Below are positions 51,791 to 61,143 of a stretch of 64,000 nt of DNA, piece by piece (the stretch's first letter is position 1; each line of letters begins with the position of its first letter). This DNA comes from Oceanospirillum sp048270425 (GTDB lineage: Bacteria > Pseudomonadota > Gammaproteobacteria > Pseudomonadales > Halomonadaceae). The notes below the pieces were generated by a model, which saw only the letters and a program-made list of their open reading frames with translations, was not told where the DNA came from and searched no databases. The DNA lies in NCBI GenBank assembly GCA_048270425.1, contig JBLWSY010000007.1:91462-155461 (forward strand), given 5' to 3'. A program made the position numbers and the translations under genes.

Positions 51791-52225
51791 TTTATTAGCC
51801 TCACTAAACTTTTGTTAAATTAGCATTTTAGCTTTACCAGAGCCATGAACGATGTCACAAAAGATTAATGAATTTGTCTTAATATAATGCGGGTTCATTT
51901 CGAATGATCTTGAAAAAATCCTTTAAGTCATCTTATTGCTTACTTGTGTTCAGCTCTGGGCTGACTGCTCTTCCTGTCGATGAGGGCATTCGTAGTTCTG
52001 TCGTAGTTACCGTTTCGGAAATGTGCTCTTGCCTATATTTTGTCACGCATACGCAATCCTATCTTTGTAAACTTTCCCTTTTGGATTCAAAAAAAAGCTA
52101 CTATTAAATCTGTATGCACAGTAAAGACAACGAACAATCCGGGTCCTGGATAACCCGTATTAAGAGCTGCTTAAGCAGTCTTGGTGCATGGATTGCTTAA
52201 TCTTATAGTTGATGAGATCCCATCT
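51791..52225. other. Gene-free border after the lipid block
   Basis: About 435 bases. A 67-codon frame at 51904-52107 has no similarity I recognise and looks spurious. A perfect 12-bp palindrome CTGCTTAAGCAG lies at 52167-52178 before the chemoreceptor gene. The receptor promoter is presumed here. Confidence 0.35.
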
Positions 52226-54337
52226 ATGAAAAAATGGTCGTTACGAAACAAGCTTCTTCTGTTCTCCCTGTTACTTTTGGTGATAGCTCTTGGTGTGATG
52301 TCTTGGGTGGGCACTAATGCGATGAAACACACCTCACATGAGGTAATCAGTCAAATCACAGTCTCCAGCAGGGAGCGTGTCCACGATATTCTTGAACAAG
52401 CGTCTTATCGGGTGGCAAGCGCTGTTGGCAGTTATATGAATCGTGCCTTTGACACTCCGGTGACAATGAACCGGATTGTATCGGCGGGTTTGAACGATCC
52501 GGAAAAACGCCTGAGCCGCGATCAGGTACAGGTTTTAGCCCGACAAGCTCTTGAAGCTAATGCGCTGGTCAGCTCTGCTTATATTCAGTTTGAAAAAAAC
52601 GGGTACGATAATAACGATGTAGCTCTGATCGGATCAGGTGATCACACAACGCATATCGGTACTCTGGAAACCTACTGGGTTCGTGAAGGCAGTAATCTGA
52701 CTCACTATGTTACCGAAGACCCTAAGGCAAAATATTCCGCTAAACCCAATGATCTGGGTGATCGTGAATCTGAGTGGTATCTCTGCAGTTATGAGACGGG
52801 AAAGACTTGTATTGTCGAGCCCTATCTCTATGAAATTGAGCCAGGGAATGAGGTTCTGATGACCAGTCTTGTCACGCCTCTAATGCGCGATGGCCGTTTT
52901 GTGGGGGTTGCCGGGTCTGATATCAATTTGCCGGTATTGCAGAAGCTGATGAAAGCGATGTCAGCCAAGTTATTTGATGGAAAAGCTCAGCTTCACCTGA
53001 TTACTGCAAAAGGTCGAATCGTAGCCAGCAGCCAGTTTGCTCAAAAACTTTCACGACCCTTAAGCGAAGCCGATCAGGACTTTGCTCAGTCATTAAAGGG
53101 ACGCAATGGTGAGATTTTCGAGTTTAATCAGTTGTTGGTGGTTGATAGTCCAATTCATATTCAGGCGCCTGGCATTGACTGGCATCTGATATTGACGGTA
53201 CCTGAAGCGGTTGCTTTTGCCGGTGTTAATCAGCTTAAAGCTGATCTGCAGGACGATGTGCGAAACACTCTGGGAACCCAATTGATTCTCTCGCTGGTGA
53301 TTATTGGTGTTGCCGCCGCCGCCATTGTGATCTTTGTGGGAACAATCACCCGGCCTCTAAACCAGATGCGTGAGCGGGTATTTAACCTCAGTAGTGCCGA
53401 TGGTGATCTGACTCAAACTCTGAACATTGAAAACCACCGTGAGCTGATTGAGATCAGTCAGGGGATTAATCAGTTTATCGCTCGCTTGCGTGAAATGATC
53501 CTTGCGCTGCAGGAGCAAAGTCTGCAAGTGCAAAAACAAACCAATCTGCTAAGTGAAGCGACGACGATCACCACTGAAACTATTGCCCGTCAGACGGTTG
53601 AAACCGACAGCGTTGCGACCGCGATGGAGGAGATGGCATCCACCAGTGCAGAGGTTGCCCGTTTAGCCTCTACAAGTGCTGAGGGGACTCAGGCGTCTGA
53701 AAAAATTCTTCTTAACACTCAGGCGAGTTTTGACCACAGTGTTGAACAGGTGCAGGCGATTGCTCAGGCAATGGCGGAAAATAGTGAGCGTATCGCTCGT
53801 GTCTCAGCCCGCAGTGAAGATATTAACGAGATTGTCAGTACCATCTCTGATATTGCTGAACAAACAAATCTTCTGGCATTAAATGCGGCTATTGAGGCGG
53901 CTCGAGCTGGTGAGCAGGGGCGTGGTTTCGCGGTAGTCGCTGACGAGGTTCGGACTTTGGCTGCTAACACGCAGAAGTCTACTGAAGAGATTAACGAGCT
54001 GGTTAAGCGCCTGCAAAGTAATGTCCGGGAGGCGGTTGAGCAGATTGAGATCAATCGCGGTCGTTCAGAAGAGACTACGAAGAGTATTGCCGATAGTGTG
54101 GAAAGTCTGAAAACCCTGGCTGCCCAGGTTAACCTTATTGCGGATAATACCGTTCAGGTCGCCTCCGCTGCGGAAGAGCAAAGTCAGGTGAATGCTGAGA
54201 TCAGCCAAAGTATCGTCGGTATTGGTGATACTGCTAAAGAACTTAATGATCAGGCTCATACCATTGATGGGGTTCGTCAGGAGCTGACGCTAGTCGTTGG
54301 TCTTCTGGATGACCAGTTGAGTCGACTTAAGGTTTAA
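52226..54337 (+). CDS. Methyl-accepting chemotaxis protein with dCache sensor
   Basis: 703 residues from ATG 52226. First membrane segment near 12-30, periplasmic double-Cache domain about 35-340 (ESEWYLCSYETGKTCIVEPY, GVAGSDINL), second segment near 352-372, HAMP about 372-425, and a signalling domain with the hairpin tip EQTNLLALNAAIEAARAGEQ. Methylation-type Gln/Glu helices flank it. Cache receptors often sense amino or organic acids; ligand not assigned. A strong terminator follows. Confidence 0.93.
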   Translation: MKKWSLRNKLLLFSLLLLVIALGVMSWVGTNAMKHTSHEVISQITVSSRERVHDILEQASYRVASAVGSYMNRAFDTPVTMNRIVSAGLNDPEKRLSRDQVQVLARQALEANALVSSAYIQFEKNGYDNNDVALIGSGDHTTHIGTLETYWVREGSNLTHYVTEDPKAKYSAKPNDLGDRESEWYLCSYETGKTCIVEPYLYEIEPGNEVLMTSLVTPLMRDGRFVGVAGSDINLPVLQKLMKAMSAKLFDGKAQLHLITAKGRIVASSQFAQKLSRPLSEADQDFAQSLKGRNGEIFEFNQLLVVDSPIHIQAPGIDWHLILTVPEAVAFAGVNQLKADLQDDVRNTLGTQLILSLVIIGVAAAAIVIFVGTITRPLNQMRERVFNLSSADGDLTQTLNIENHRELIEISQGINQFIARLREMILALQEQSLQVQKQTNLLSEATTITTETIARQTVETDSVATAMEEMASTSAEVARLASTSAEGTQASEKILLNTQASFDHSVEQVQAIAQAMAENSERIARVSARSEDINEIVSTISDIAEQTNLLALNAAIEAARAGEQGRGFAVVADEVRTLAANTQKSTEEINELVKRLQSNVREAVEQIEINRGRSEETTKSIADSVESLKTLAAQVNLIADNTVQVASAAEEQSQVNAEISQSIVGIGDTAKELNDQAHTIDGVRQELTLVVGLLDDQLSRLKV

Positions 54338-54362
54338 CCGGTGGTTACAGCCTCATAACGAT

Positions 54363-54390
54363 AAAAACGGAGCCGAAAGGTTCCGTTTTT
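54363..54390. terminator. Terminator between MCP and convergent GGDEF-EAL gene
   Basis: 12-bp stem AAAAACGGAGCC / GGTTCCGTTTTT with one G-T pair and a GAAA tetraloop; T run on both strands. Confidence 0.9.
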
Positions 54391-54410
54391 GTTGGGATCA
54401 TCCGGTTTGA

Positions 54411-56287
54411 TCAGATTGAGTAATTGATGCCGTGTTCTGTTTTATGGCGGAGGCGAAGGGCTGAGAAGTCATCGACAGGTATCGGTTTACTAAGCAGATA
54501 ACCCTGATAAAGATCGCATTTAAGGTCGGCCAGTGCATGCAGCTGGTTTTTGGTTTCAACCCCTTCTGCTAACACTTTCAGGCCGAGTGCCTGCCCCATC
54601 GCTGTGATGGCTGACACAATCTCAAAATCGTCCAGATTTCGGTCAACATCATCAATAAAACTCTTATCAATTTTTAACAGATCCAGTGGTAGCTGTTTCA
54701 GCTGAGTAAAGGAGGAGTAGCCGGTGCCGAAGTCATCCATGGCAAGTTTAATGCCGATATCTTTCAGTTGATGCAGTAGCTTAAGAGGTTGCTCCGGATT
54801 ACCCATCAGGCTGCTTTCGGTCAGTTCCAGTTCCAGTTGCTGTGGTGGAAAGCCGGTATCCAGAAGAATCCGGGTGATGTGAACATAAAGCTCGGGGTCT
54901 CTTAGCTGAACCGGTGAAAGGTTCACCGCCAGTTGAATCGGTTCAAAGCCCTCGTCCAGCCAGGCTTTACCCTGACGACAGGTCTTCTCCAACACTTTGA
55001 GTCCAATCTCGTGGATCAGACCATTCTCTTCACACTGAGGAATAAAGTCATTGGGCGGGATCATACCCTCGGTTGAGTGGTTCCAGCGGACCAGAGCTTC
55101 TGCACCAATAATCTCCTGGGTAAGAATATCCACCTGTGGCTGGAAATAAACCTCCAGTTCATCCTGCTGTAATGCCTGATGCATACGGGTTTCAAGCTCA
55201 AGGCGATTGCGGGCGTTTTCCGTCAGCTCATCGGAGAAGAAACGCAGGCGTGAACGACCTTCGTTTTTCGCCTGAAACAGCGCAGCATCGGCATGCTGCA
55301 ATAGGGTATCTGCGTCCAGTCCATTTTGCGGAGCCAGACTAATCCCCATGCTGGCACCCAGTTTAACGGTTCGGTTATCGGACAGTTTCCAGGGTTGGCT
55401 GATACGTCTGATCAGAGTGTTGGCGATGCGGATCAATTCATCGGTATCTGAGAGATGATCAAACAGCAGGGCAAACTCATCGCCACCTAAGCGACAGATA
55501 GTATCGGCTTCCGGTACATCCTGATCCAGCATGGCGGCGATATGACGCAGCAATTCGTCACCGCTGCTGTGGCCGTAACTGTCATTGACGTTTTTAAAGC
55601 GGTCAAGGCCGATCACAATCAGCGCCACCTGATGCTTCTCTTTAGGTAACTGGCGAATGGCGTGATCGGTACGCATCATAAGATTTTTGCGGTTGGCAAG
55701 GCCTGTGAGCGGATCATGATAATCCAGAAACATCAGCCTGCTTTCGGATTCCCGCTGTTCTGACAGATCGGCAAAAACTCCGACGTAGTGATTGATAGCC
55801 CCGTGATGGTCCCGGACCACACTGATGTTCAGTAGTTCGGGATAGGTTGTGCCGTCAGCCCGGCGGCTGATCAGTTCACCCTGCCAGTGACCATAGGTCC
55901 GAATGCTGTGCCACATCGCTTTGTAGAAGCGACGGTCCTGTTCACCGGATTGCAGAATTGCCGGAGAGCGTCCCAGTACCTCTTCTTCGGAATAACCTGT
56001 CATATGGCAGAAGGCTTTATTAACCCGTTGAATTCTGCGTTGGGCACTGACGACCATGACGGCTTCATTAGTGTTTTCGAAAACCGCGGCAGCTTGTTTC
56101 AGTCGAAGCTCGTTTTGCTTGCTTTGGGTTATGTCTTTCAGGTGAACAAAAAAACGCCCACCCTGACCCGACCAGTAAGAGGCCTTGATTTCAACATCAA
56201 TCACTCTGCCGCTTTTACACCGGTGGCGTGTTTCAAAATAATCCCGCCCCTGATGATAGATATTCGACAGACGCTGTTCGATCTGGG
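54411..56287 (-). pseudogene. CBS-PAS-GGDEF-EAL protein, C-terminal part after a frameshift
   Basis: Holds the rest of a PAS domain (TQIEQRLSNIYHQG on to YWSGQGGRFFVHLKDITQS), another PAS with RINKAFCHMTG-like RVNKAFCHMTGYSEE, then GGDEF (DPLTGLANRK, intact GGDEF in CRLGGDEFALLF) and EAL (GAEALVRW, DDFGTGYSSFTQ). Both catalytic motifs are intact, so either activity is possible. No proper start lies in this frame; a GTG at 56204 is inside the PAS core. Joined to the upstream part only if one base is restored at the T9 run 56288-56296. Confidence 0.87.
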
Positions 56288-57682
56288 TTTTTTTTTGTCA
56301 CACTCAAGATCATAAATATCCATTTGCAGGATCTCATTCTCGGAGTAGCCCACCATTTCACAATAGGCCCGGTTTACCTCCAGAATTTTGCCTTTAGCAT
56401 CAACAATCCAGAAACCATCCATGGAGGTTTCGATAACGCTCCGATAGGTTTCCTCCCGTTCTTTGAGGTTCTCCTCAATGCGCAGTCTTTCGGATATATC
56501 CCGGGCAGAGGCGACAAAATAATCATCATCTCCCAGGCGAACCAGTGTCGTGTTGATCTCCACCGGCAGGGTGCCGCCCTGCTTGATCTTGTGTTCTGTA
56601 TGAAAGAAGAGCGACTGACGTTGCTTCATCTGTTCCTTCATATCTTCAGCGGTGATATGTACCCCATAGGTTGAGATATCTGCTAAAGGTTTACCGATCA
56701 GCTCATCGCGACTAAATCCGGTTTGCCTGCAGGCTTGCCGGTTGACATCCACAACCTTGAGATTTTTAGCCGACAGGATGTAAATACCGTCCCGGATCTG
56801 ATCCATTAGTGTTGAGAGAAGGGATTGCTGATCAACTTTTTTCAGCTGATTTTTTAGGGTGCTGAAGGCGGCTTCGCGACTTTTCAGTTCCGCTTCCAGA
56901 TAGTCCACATAATTCATCTGGATCGCGCGACTGATGTCGTGATGGGTAATAATGCCGCAAATTTTTTGTTCAGCATCAGACACAATAAAGCGGCGCACTT
57001 TATGGTGTTCCATGCGCTGAAGCGCTGTCAGAATAAGGCAATCAGAGTCGATGCTGAGCACCGGCGCGTGCATTACGTCATAGAGTGGAATATGTGCCAA
57101 CCGGCGATGTTCAAGAGCAAGCTGTACCAGATCTCTTTCACTGATAATGCCAATTGCGTTGCCTTCTTCAGTAACCACAATGGAGCTGATATGGGCCTTA
57201 TCCATCTGGTAGAGGGCTTGTTGAAGGTTGTCTTTAGCGTTAAGCGTGACAACCTGTTGGTTCATGACCTGTTCAACTTTCAGGTTAATCGCCATGGGTA
57301 GATGCAGGAAGTGGTCTGTAAAGTCTTTGTTGCACACAACACCCACAATCAGACCGTCAGTATTGGTCACAACCAGATGGCTGATCTGGCGATCATTCAT
57401 CAGAATAAAGGCATCGTTACGATGCATGGTGTCATTGACAACCACAGCTTCGCGGGCAAATAGCCGAATGGGTCCCTGCATTCCTTGATGCTGGTGACGG
57501 GCCAGCTGATGAATCAGGTCGTGTTCGGTAAAGATTCCGTGAGGTTTCTGGTCTTCTGTGGTAATTACGACGCAACTGCATTTTTCCTGCTGCATCAGCT
57601 GAAGTACAGCGGAGATATCTTCTTCAGGAGAAACGGTAATCAGTTGAGGAGACAGCATCTGGCTGACTTTCGGTGATTCCAT
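56288..57682 (-). pseudogene. CBS-PAS-GGDEF-EAL protein, N-terminal part before a frameshift
   Basis: From ATG 57682 (GGGGAG upstream): four CBS repeats in two pairs (about 5-260, e.g. GIFTEHDLIHQL, GIISERDLVQLA), a coiled linker, then PAS domains (VVDVNRQACRQTGFSRDEL and ILEVNRAYCEMVGYSENE). At IYDLECDKKK the frame enters nine A in a row and afterwards reads unrelated sequence to a stop at 56201. One more A gives DKKKTQIEQRLSN, joining the PAS with the GGDEF-EAL part. Full protein would be about 1,090 residues. CBS pairs usually bind adenine nucleotides. Confidence 0.85.
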
Positions 57683-57886
57683 TACATCTCCCCATTCGAT
57701 TTCAGTTTGGCTCTGAGGCAGCAAGAATTTGCCAGCCTTTTAACGGTCGTCGGCAATCTTTATAGATGAAAATGCCTGCGATGTTAATGGTTCTGTTTTG
57801 AGCGGAGATGTTAACATTTATTAATTATGTATCAAAATGTTGCCAATGGACTTTTGAGGCAGATCATAAAGCTTGTTTTTGATCTG

Positions 57887-59407
57887 TTATGAGGAGCAGC
57901 TCAGGCAGATACCCGCCGCCCCATCCGGAGCGGGCCCTGCATATTTTGGCAGCACCGGGTGATACTCAAACGGCTTGCTCAACAGAACCAGCAACTCATT
58001 AATACGACTTATATCGCCCTGATATACCTGCTCAATTGCATCCTGGGCCATATAGTTTCTCAACAGGTAAACCGGGTTTACTTTCTGCATTGCCAACAGG
58101 CGTTCTTTTTCCGGCAGGTTCTCCGATGCCAGTCTTTGGTGATATTGCTTCAGCCACAACTCAAAGGCAGCAGGATAGGTGCAGATACCTGCCAGTTTGT
58201 TCTGCTGCTCGCTGACCGGTGTTTCGCTCAATAAACGGAAGAAGAGGGTGATATCGGTTTTCTGTACTTCTAACAGTCGCCATAGATCGTCGATCAGCTG
58301 ACGGTCGTTTTCAGCTATTTTGTCTGACGCCGGAGCTGTCGGCTCGAGACACAGACCAAGGCGCTGGTGCATCAGCCTCAGGTACTCCTGCTGATAGATC
58401 CCGTTGAAGTGTCCCAGTTCTTTTTCTAACAGGTCCAGGGCTGTTTTGCTGTCACCGGACACCTGAGGTATAAAACACTCAGCCAGACAGTACAGGTTCC
58501 ACCGCATCGCATCCGGCTGTTTGTTAAAGGCGTAGCGGCCCTGATGGTCAGAGTGATTGCTGACCTGATCGGCTTTGAAGCTGTCCATAAATTGAAAAGG
58601 GCCGTAATCGAAGGTCTCCCCAATGATCGACATGTTGTCGGTATTCATCACGCCGTGGACAAAACCGTAGGCCTGCCAGCGGGCAACCAGCTCTGCACAG
58701 CGAAGAATCACCTCGCGGATAAGTGCCAGCGGTGGGTTATCGGCTTTTGCAAGCTCAGGGAAATATCGCTCAATCACGTAGTAGGTTAGCTTATTGAGAT
58801 CATCGATCTGACGGCTGTGATAAAGGTATTCAAAATGGCCAAAGCGGATATGACAAGGGCTTACCCGCAGAAGGGTTGCACAGGGTTCCGGAAAGCTTTC
58901 CCGCAGCACGGTATCGGATGAGCCAACAACGCAGAGCGCTTCAGTGGTGGGAATACCAAGACCTGTCATAGCGGCACTGGCCAGAAACTCCCGGATACTG
59001 GAACGCAATACAGCGCGACCATCACCAAAGCGGGAATAGGCGGTTTTACCGGCACCTTTCAGGTGAAGATCCCGGAGGATGCCGTCAGGCCCCAAATGTT
59101 CACCCAGTAAAAGCCCGCGACCGTCTCCCAACTGAGGATTGTAGGTGCCAAACTGATGGCCCGTGTACTTCATCGCTATGGGATCACTACCGGTAAAGAG
59201 TCGCTGGCCACCGGCAAATTCTGCTAGCTCCTCACGATCAACCCCGTCAGGATTCAGTCCCAGTCTGCGAGCAACATCTGCATTCATACTCACCAGATAG
59301 GGATTATTCAGCGGAGCGGGTGAGATACGCTGGAAATGTTGTTCCGGCAGTTGCTGATAGTGCCGGGTCAGTTGCAAATCCTTCAGGCGGAGATTTCCGG
59401 TGGTCAA
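57887..59407 (-). CDS. selO: Protein adenylyltransferase SelO (YdiU)
   Basis: 506-residue pseudokinase-fold enzyme that transfers AMP to protein hydroxyls, linked to oxidative stress. Nucleotide-site and catalytic motifs: LKGAGKTAYSRFGDGRAVLR, SSIREFLASAAM, VHGVMNTDNMSIIGETFDYG (Asn and Asp metal ligands) and the conserved C-terminal CxxC-like end ICLSCSS, where eukaryotes have selenocysteine. The start is a TTG at 59407 with a purine-rich AGAGAG upstream; no nearer ATG. Slightly longer than E. coli YdiU. Confidence 0.95.
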   Translation of the reverse strand: MTTGNLRLKDLQLTRHYQQLPEQHFQRISPAPLNNPYLVSMNADVARRLGLNPDGVDREELAEFAGGQRLFTGSDPIAMKYTGHQFGTYNPQLGDGRGLLLGEHLGPDGILRDLHLKGAGKTAYSRFGDGRAVLRSSIREFLASAAMTGLGIPTTEALCVVGSSDTVLRESFPEPCATLLRVSPCHIRFGHFEYLYHSRQIDDLNKLTYYVIERYFPELAKADNPPLALIREVILRCAELVARWQAYGFVHGVMNTDNMSIIGETFDYGPFQFMDSFKADQVSNHSDHQGRYAFNKQPDAMRWNLYCLAECFIPQVSGDSKTALDLLEKELGHFNGIYQQEYLRLMHQRLGLCLEPTAPASDKIAENDRQLIDDLWRLLEVQKTDITLFFRLLSETPVSEQQNKLAGICTYPAAFELWLKQYHQRLASENLPEKERLLAMQKVNPVYLLRNYMAQDAIEQVYQGDISRINELLVLLSKPFEYHPVLPKYAGPAPDGAAGICLSCSS

Positions 59408-59751
59408 AGCGCTGCTCTCTTTTTGCGGCGGAATGAACTTATATCATAGTTTTTTAGTCGGAATTGTCCATGGAAGAGCTGGCACCTCTTTGCGCAATTC
59501 ATGACGACTAAAACTCAGACTGAGCGAAACGCACATCATGGCCTAAAGGCTAAGGTCGCCTGAGTTAAAATATACCTCGCAAGGCCTATACCCGTTGTCT
59601 TGTTTTTAGGCCTATAATCGGTGTCCTAAAATTTGCCGCACTGCATCATAGACCGCTGTTTAGCCTGTCTTACAGACATCCGATTCAGGGTGCGCGCAAC
59701 CGGCGGTCGTGGCTGCAGTTAATAATAAGATAACAATCAAGAAGGCCCCAA
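59408..59751 (+). promoter_or_regulatory. Upstream region of nhaD with possible structured leader
   Basis: About 340 bases. A direct repeat AGGCCTATA occurs at 59582-59590 and 59608-59616; the second contains TATAAT at 59613-59618, a good -10 although no clear -35 is seen. From about 59640 to 59720 the presumed leader is GC-rich with many short self-complementary stretches (e.g. GGTGCGCGCAACC), unlike ordinary spacer. It could be an ion-sensing RNA; this was not verified. Confidence 0.4.
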
Positions 59752-61002
59752 ATGACCGAACTGCTGCATACCTTCCTGCTGGCGCTGGCTTTTTTAGCGC
59801 TATTAGGCGTTGTTTTTGAAGAAGTAATTCATATCAACAAAGCCAAGGTGACCCTGTTTCTGGGGACTGTTTCCTGGCTTTTGATGTTTATCTTTCCTGA
59901 AAGTGAAGCGGGTCTTGTCCGCATCGAAGAAGGCCTGTCTGAGAGTATCTCTGAGATCGCCGAACTTTGGTTGTTTCTGGTAGCGGCGATGACCTTCGTT
60001 GCCTATCTGAACAAGAAAGGCCTGATTCAGAACCTGATCTACCTCTTTCTGCCCTCGCGCATCTCCGAGAAGATGCTGCTGGTGCTGACCGGCCTGTTCT
60101 GCTTTGTTTTCTCTTCGATTGCCGACAACATCACCGCAACGCTGGTGTCTGCTGCCCTGATTCTTTCTCTGAACCTGGAAGCGAAAAAGACCCTGCGTTT
60201 TGCAGCTCTGGTAGTGTTTGCTGTCAACTCCGGAGGTGTGGCGCTGATTACCGGTGACGTAACTACCCTGATGATCTTCCTGTCCGGCCATGTTAGCGTT
60301 CTGCAGTTGCTGTATCTTTCTCTGCCGGCTCTGATCGGTGTTGTTATTCTGACCCTGATGCTCTCCTTTGGCCTGAAAGGGGATGTGGTCATCGAGAAGA
60401 AGATCACGCCGATTCGTCGGGTGGATCTGATTATCGCCGTGGTGTTCCTGAGCACCATTTTGCTGACCATCGCCTTTAATGCCTTGTTCCATATTCCGCC
60501 AATGCTGACCTTCCTTGCAGGGATGTCTCTGATGTTTCTGGTGGCGCGTTTCTTCGATGATGACAACGAAGATCCCATTATGGATTACATCCGGGTGATT
60601 GAATTTGAAACCCTGCTCTTCTTCCTCGGTATTCTGCTGTTGGTGGGCATGCTGAAAGAGATCGGTGTTCTGGAAAGTCTGGTCACGCTCTACGAGATGA
60701 TGCCGCCGCTGTTGGCCAACTATCTGATGGGCGTATTATCTGCTGGTATCGATAACGTACCTCTGACGGCAGCAGTGCTGAAAGCGGGTATCGAAATGAG
60801 CACACAAGAGTGGATGGGGCTGACCTACGCCGTAGGTGTGGGGGGGTCCCTGCTGGTGATCGGTTCTGCCGCCGGTATTGTGATGATGAGCAAAATCGGT
60901 GCCCTGACTTTTGGTCGTTATGTGCGTTTTATTCTGCCGTTGCTGATCGCCTACACCATAGGTTATGCCGGTGCCTGGGTACTGGGCCACTGGATGTTCT
61001 GA
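59752..61002 (+). CDS. nhaD: Na+/H+ antiporter NhaD
   Basis: 416-residue antiporter of the ion-transporter superfamily, exporting Na+ (and Li+) for H+ in marine and halophilic bacteria. About 12 hydrophobic segments; VVFEEVIHINKAKVTLFLG at the N-terminus, FSSIADNITATLVSAALI and LSAGIDNVPLTAAVLKAG (conserved Asp-Asn pairs in broken helices) and VGGSLLVIGSAAGIVMM fit NhaD. Fits the osmolyte importer nearby in a salt-adapted cell. Confidence 0.94.
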   Translation: MTELLHTFLLALAFLALLGVVFEEVIHINKAKVTLFLGTVSWLLMFIFPESEAGLVRIEEGLSESISEIAELWLFLVAAMTFVAYLNKKGLIQNLIYLFLPSRISEKMLLVLTGLFCFVFSSIADNITATLVSAALILSLNLEAKKTLRFAALVVFAVNSGGVALITGDVTTLMIFLSGHVSVLQLLYLSLPALIGVVILTLMLSFGLKGDVVIEKKITPIRRVDLIIAVVFLSTILLTIAFNALFHIPPMLTFLAGMSLMFLVARFFDDDNEDPIMDYIRVIEFETLLFFLGILLLVGMLKEIGVLESLVTLYEMMPPLLANYLMGVLSAGIDNVPLTAAVLKAGIEMSTQEWMGLTYAVGVGGSLLVIGSAAGIVMMSKIGALTFGRYVRFILPLLIAYTIGYAGAWVLGHWMF

Positions 61003-61022
61003 TCCCTGTTTAGCGATCACGG

Positions 61023-61045
61023 AAAGGCCAGCATTGCTGGCCTTT
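61023..61045 (+). terminator. Terminator after nhaD
   Basis: Stem AAAGGCCAGC / GCTGGCCTTT with a 3-base loop and T run. Confidence 0.85.
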
Positions 61046-61143
61046 TTGTTGTCCGCCTTTCCCGCTAACTTTCTGTCATACTTGGATTATTCCGAGTCTT
61101 TTTTACTCGTCATAACCTATTCATCGAATGACAGGAGCCACCC

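Noticed and set aside
51904..52107. 67-codon frame in the gap after the JmjC gene
   Set aside because: Poor start context and no coding-like pattern.
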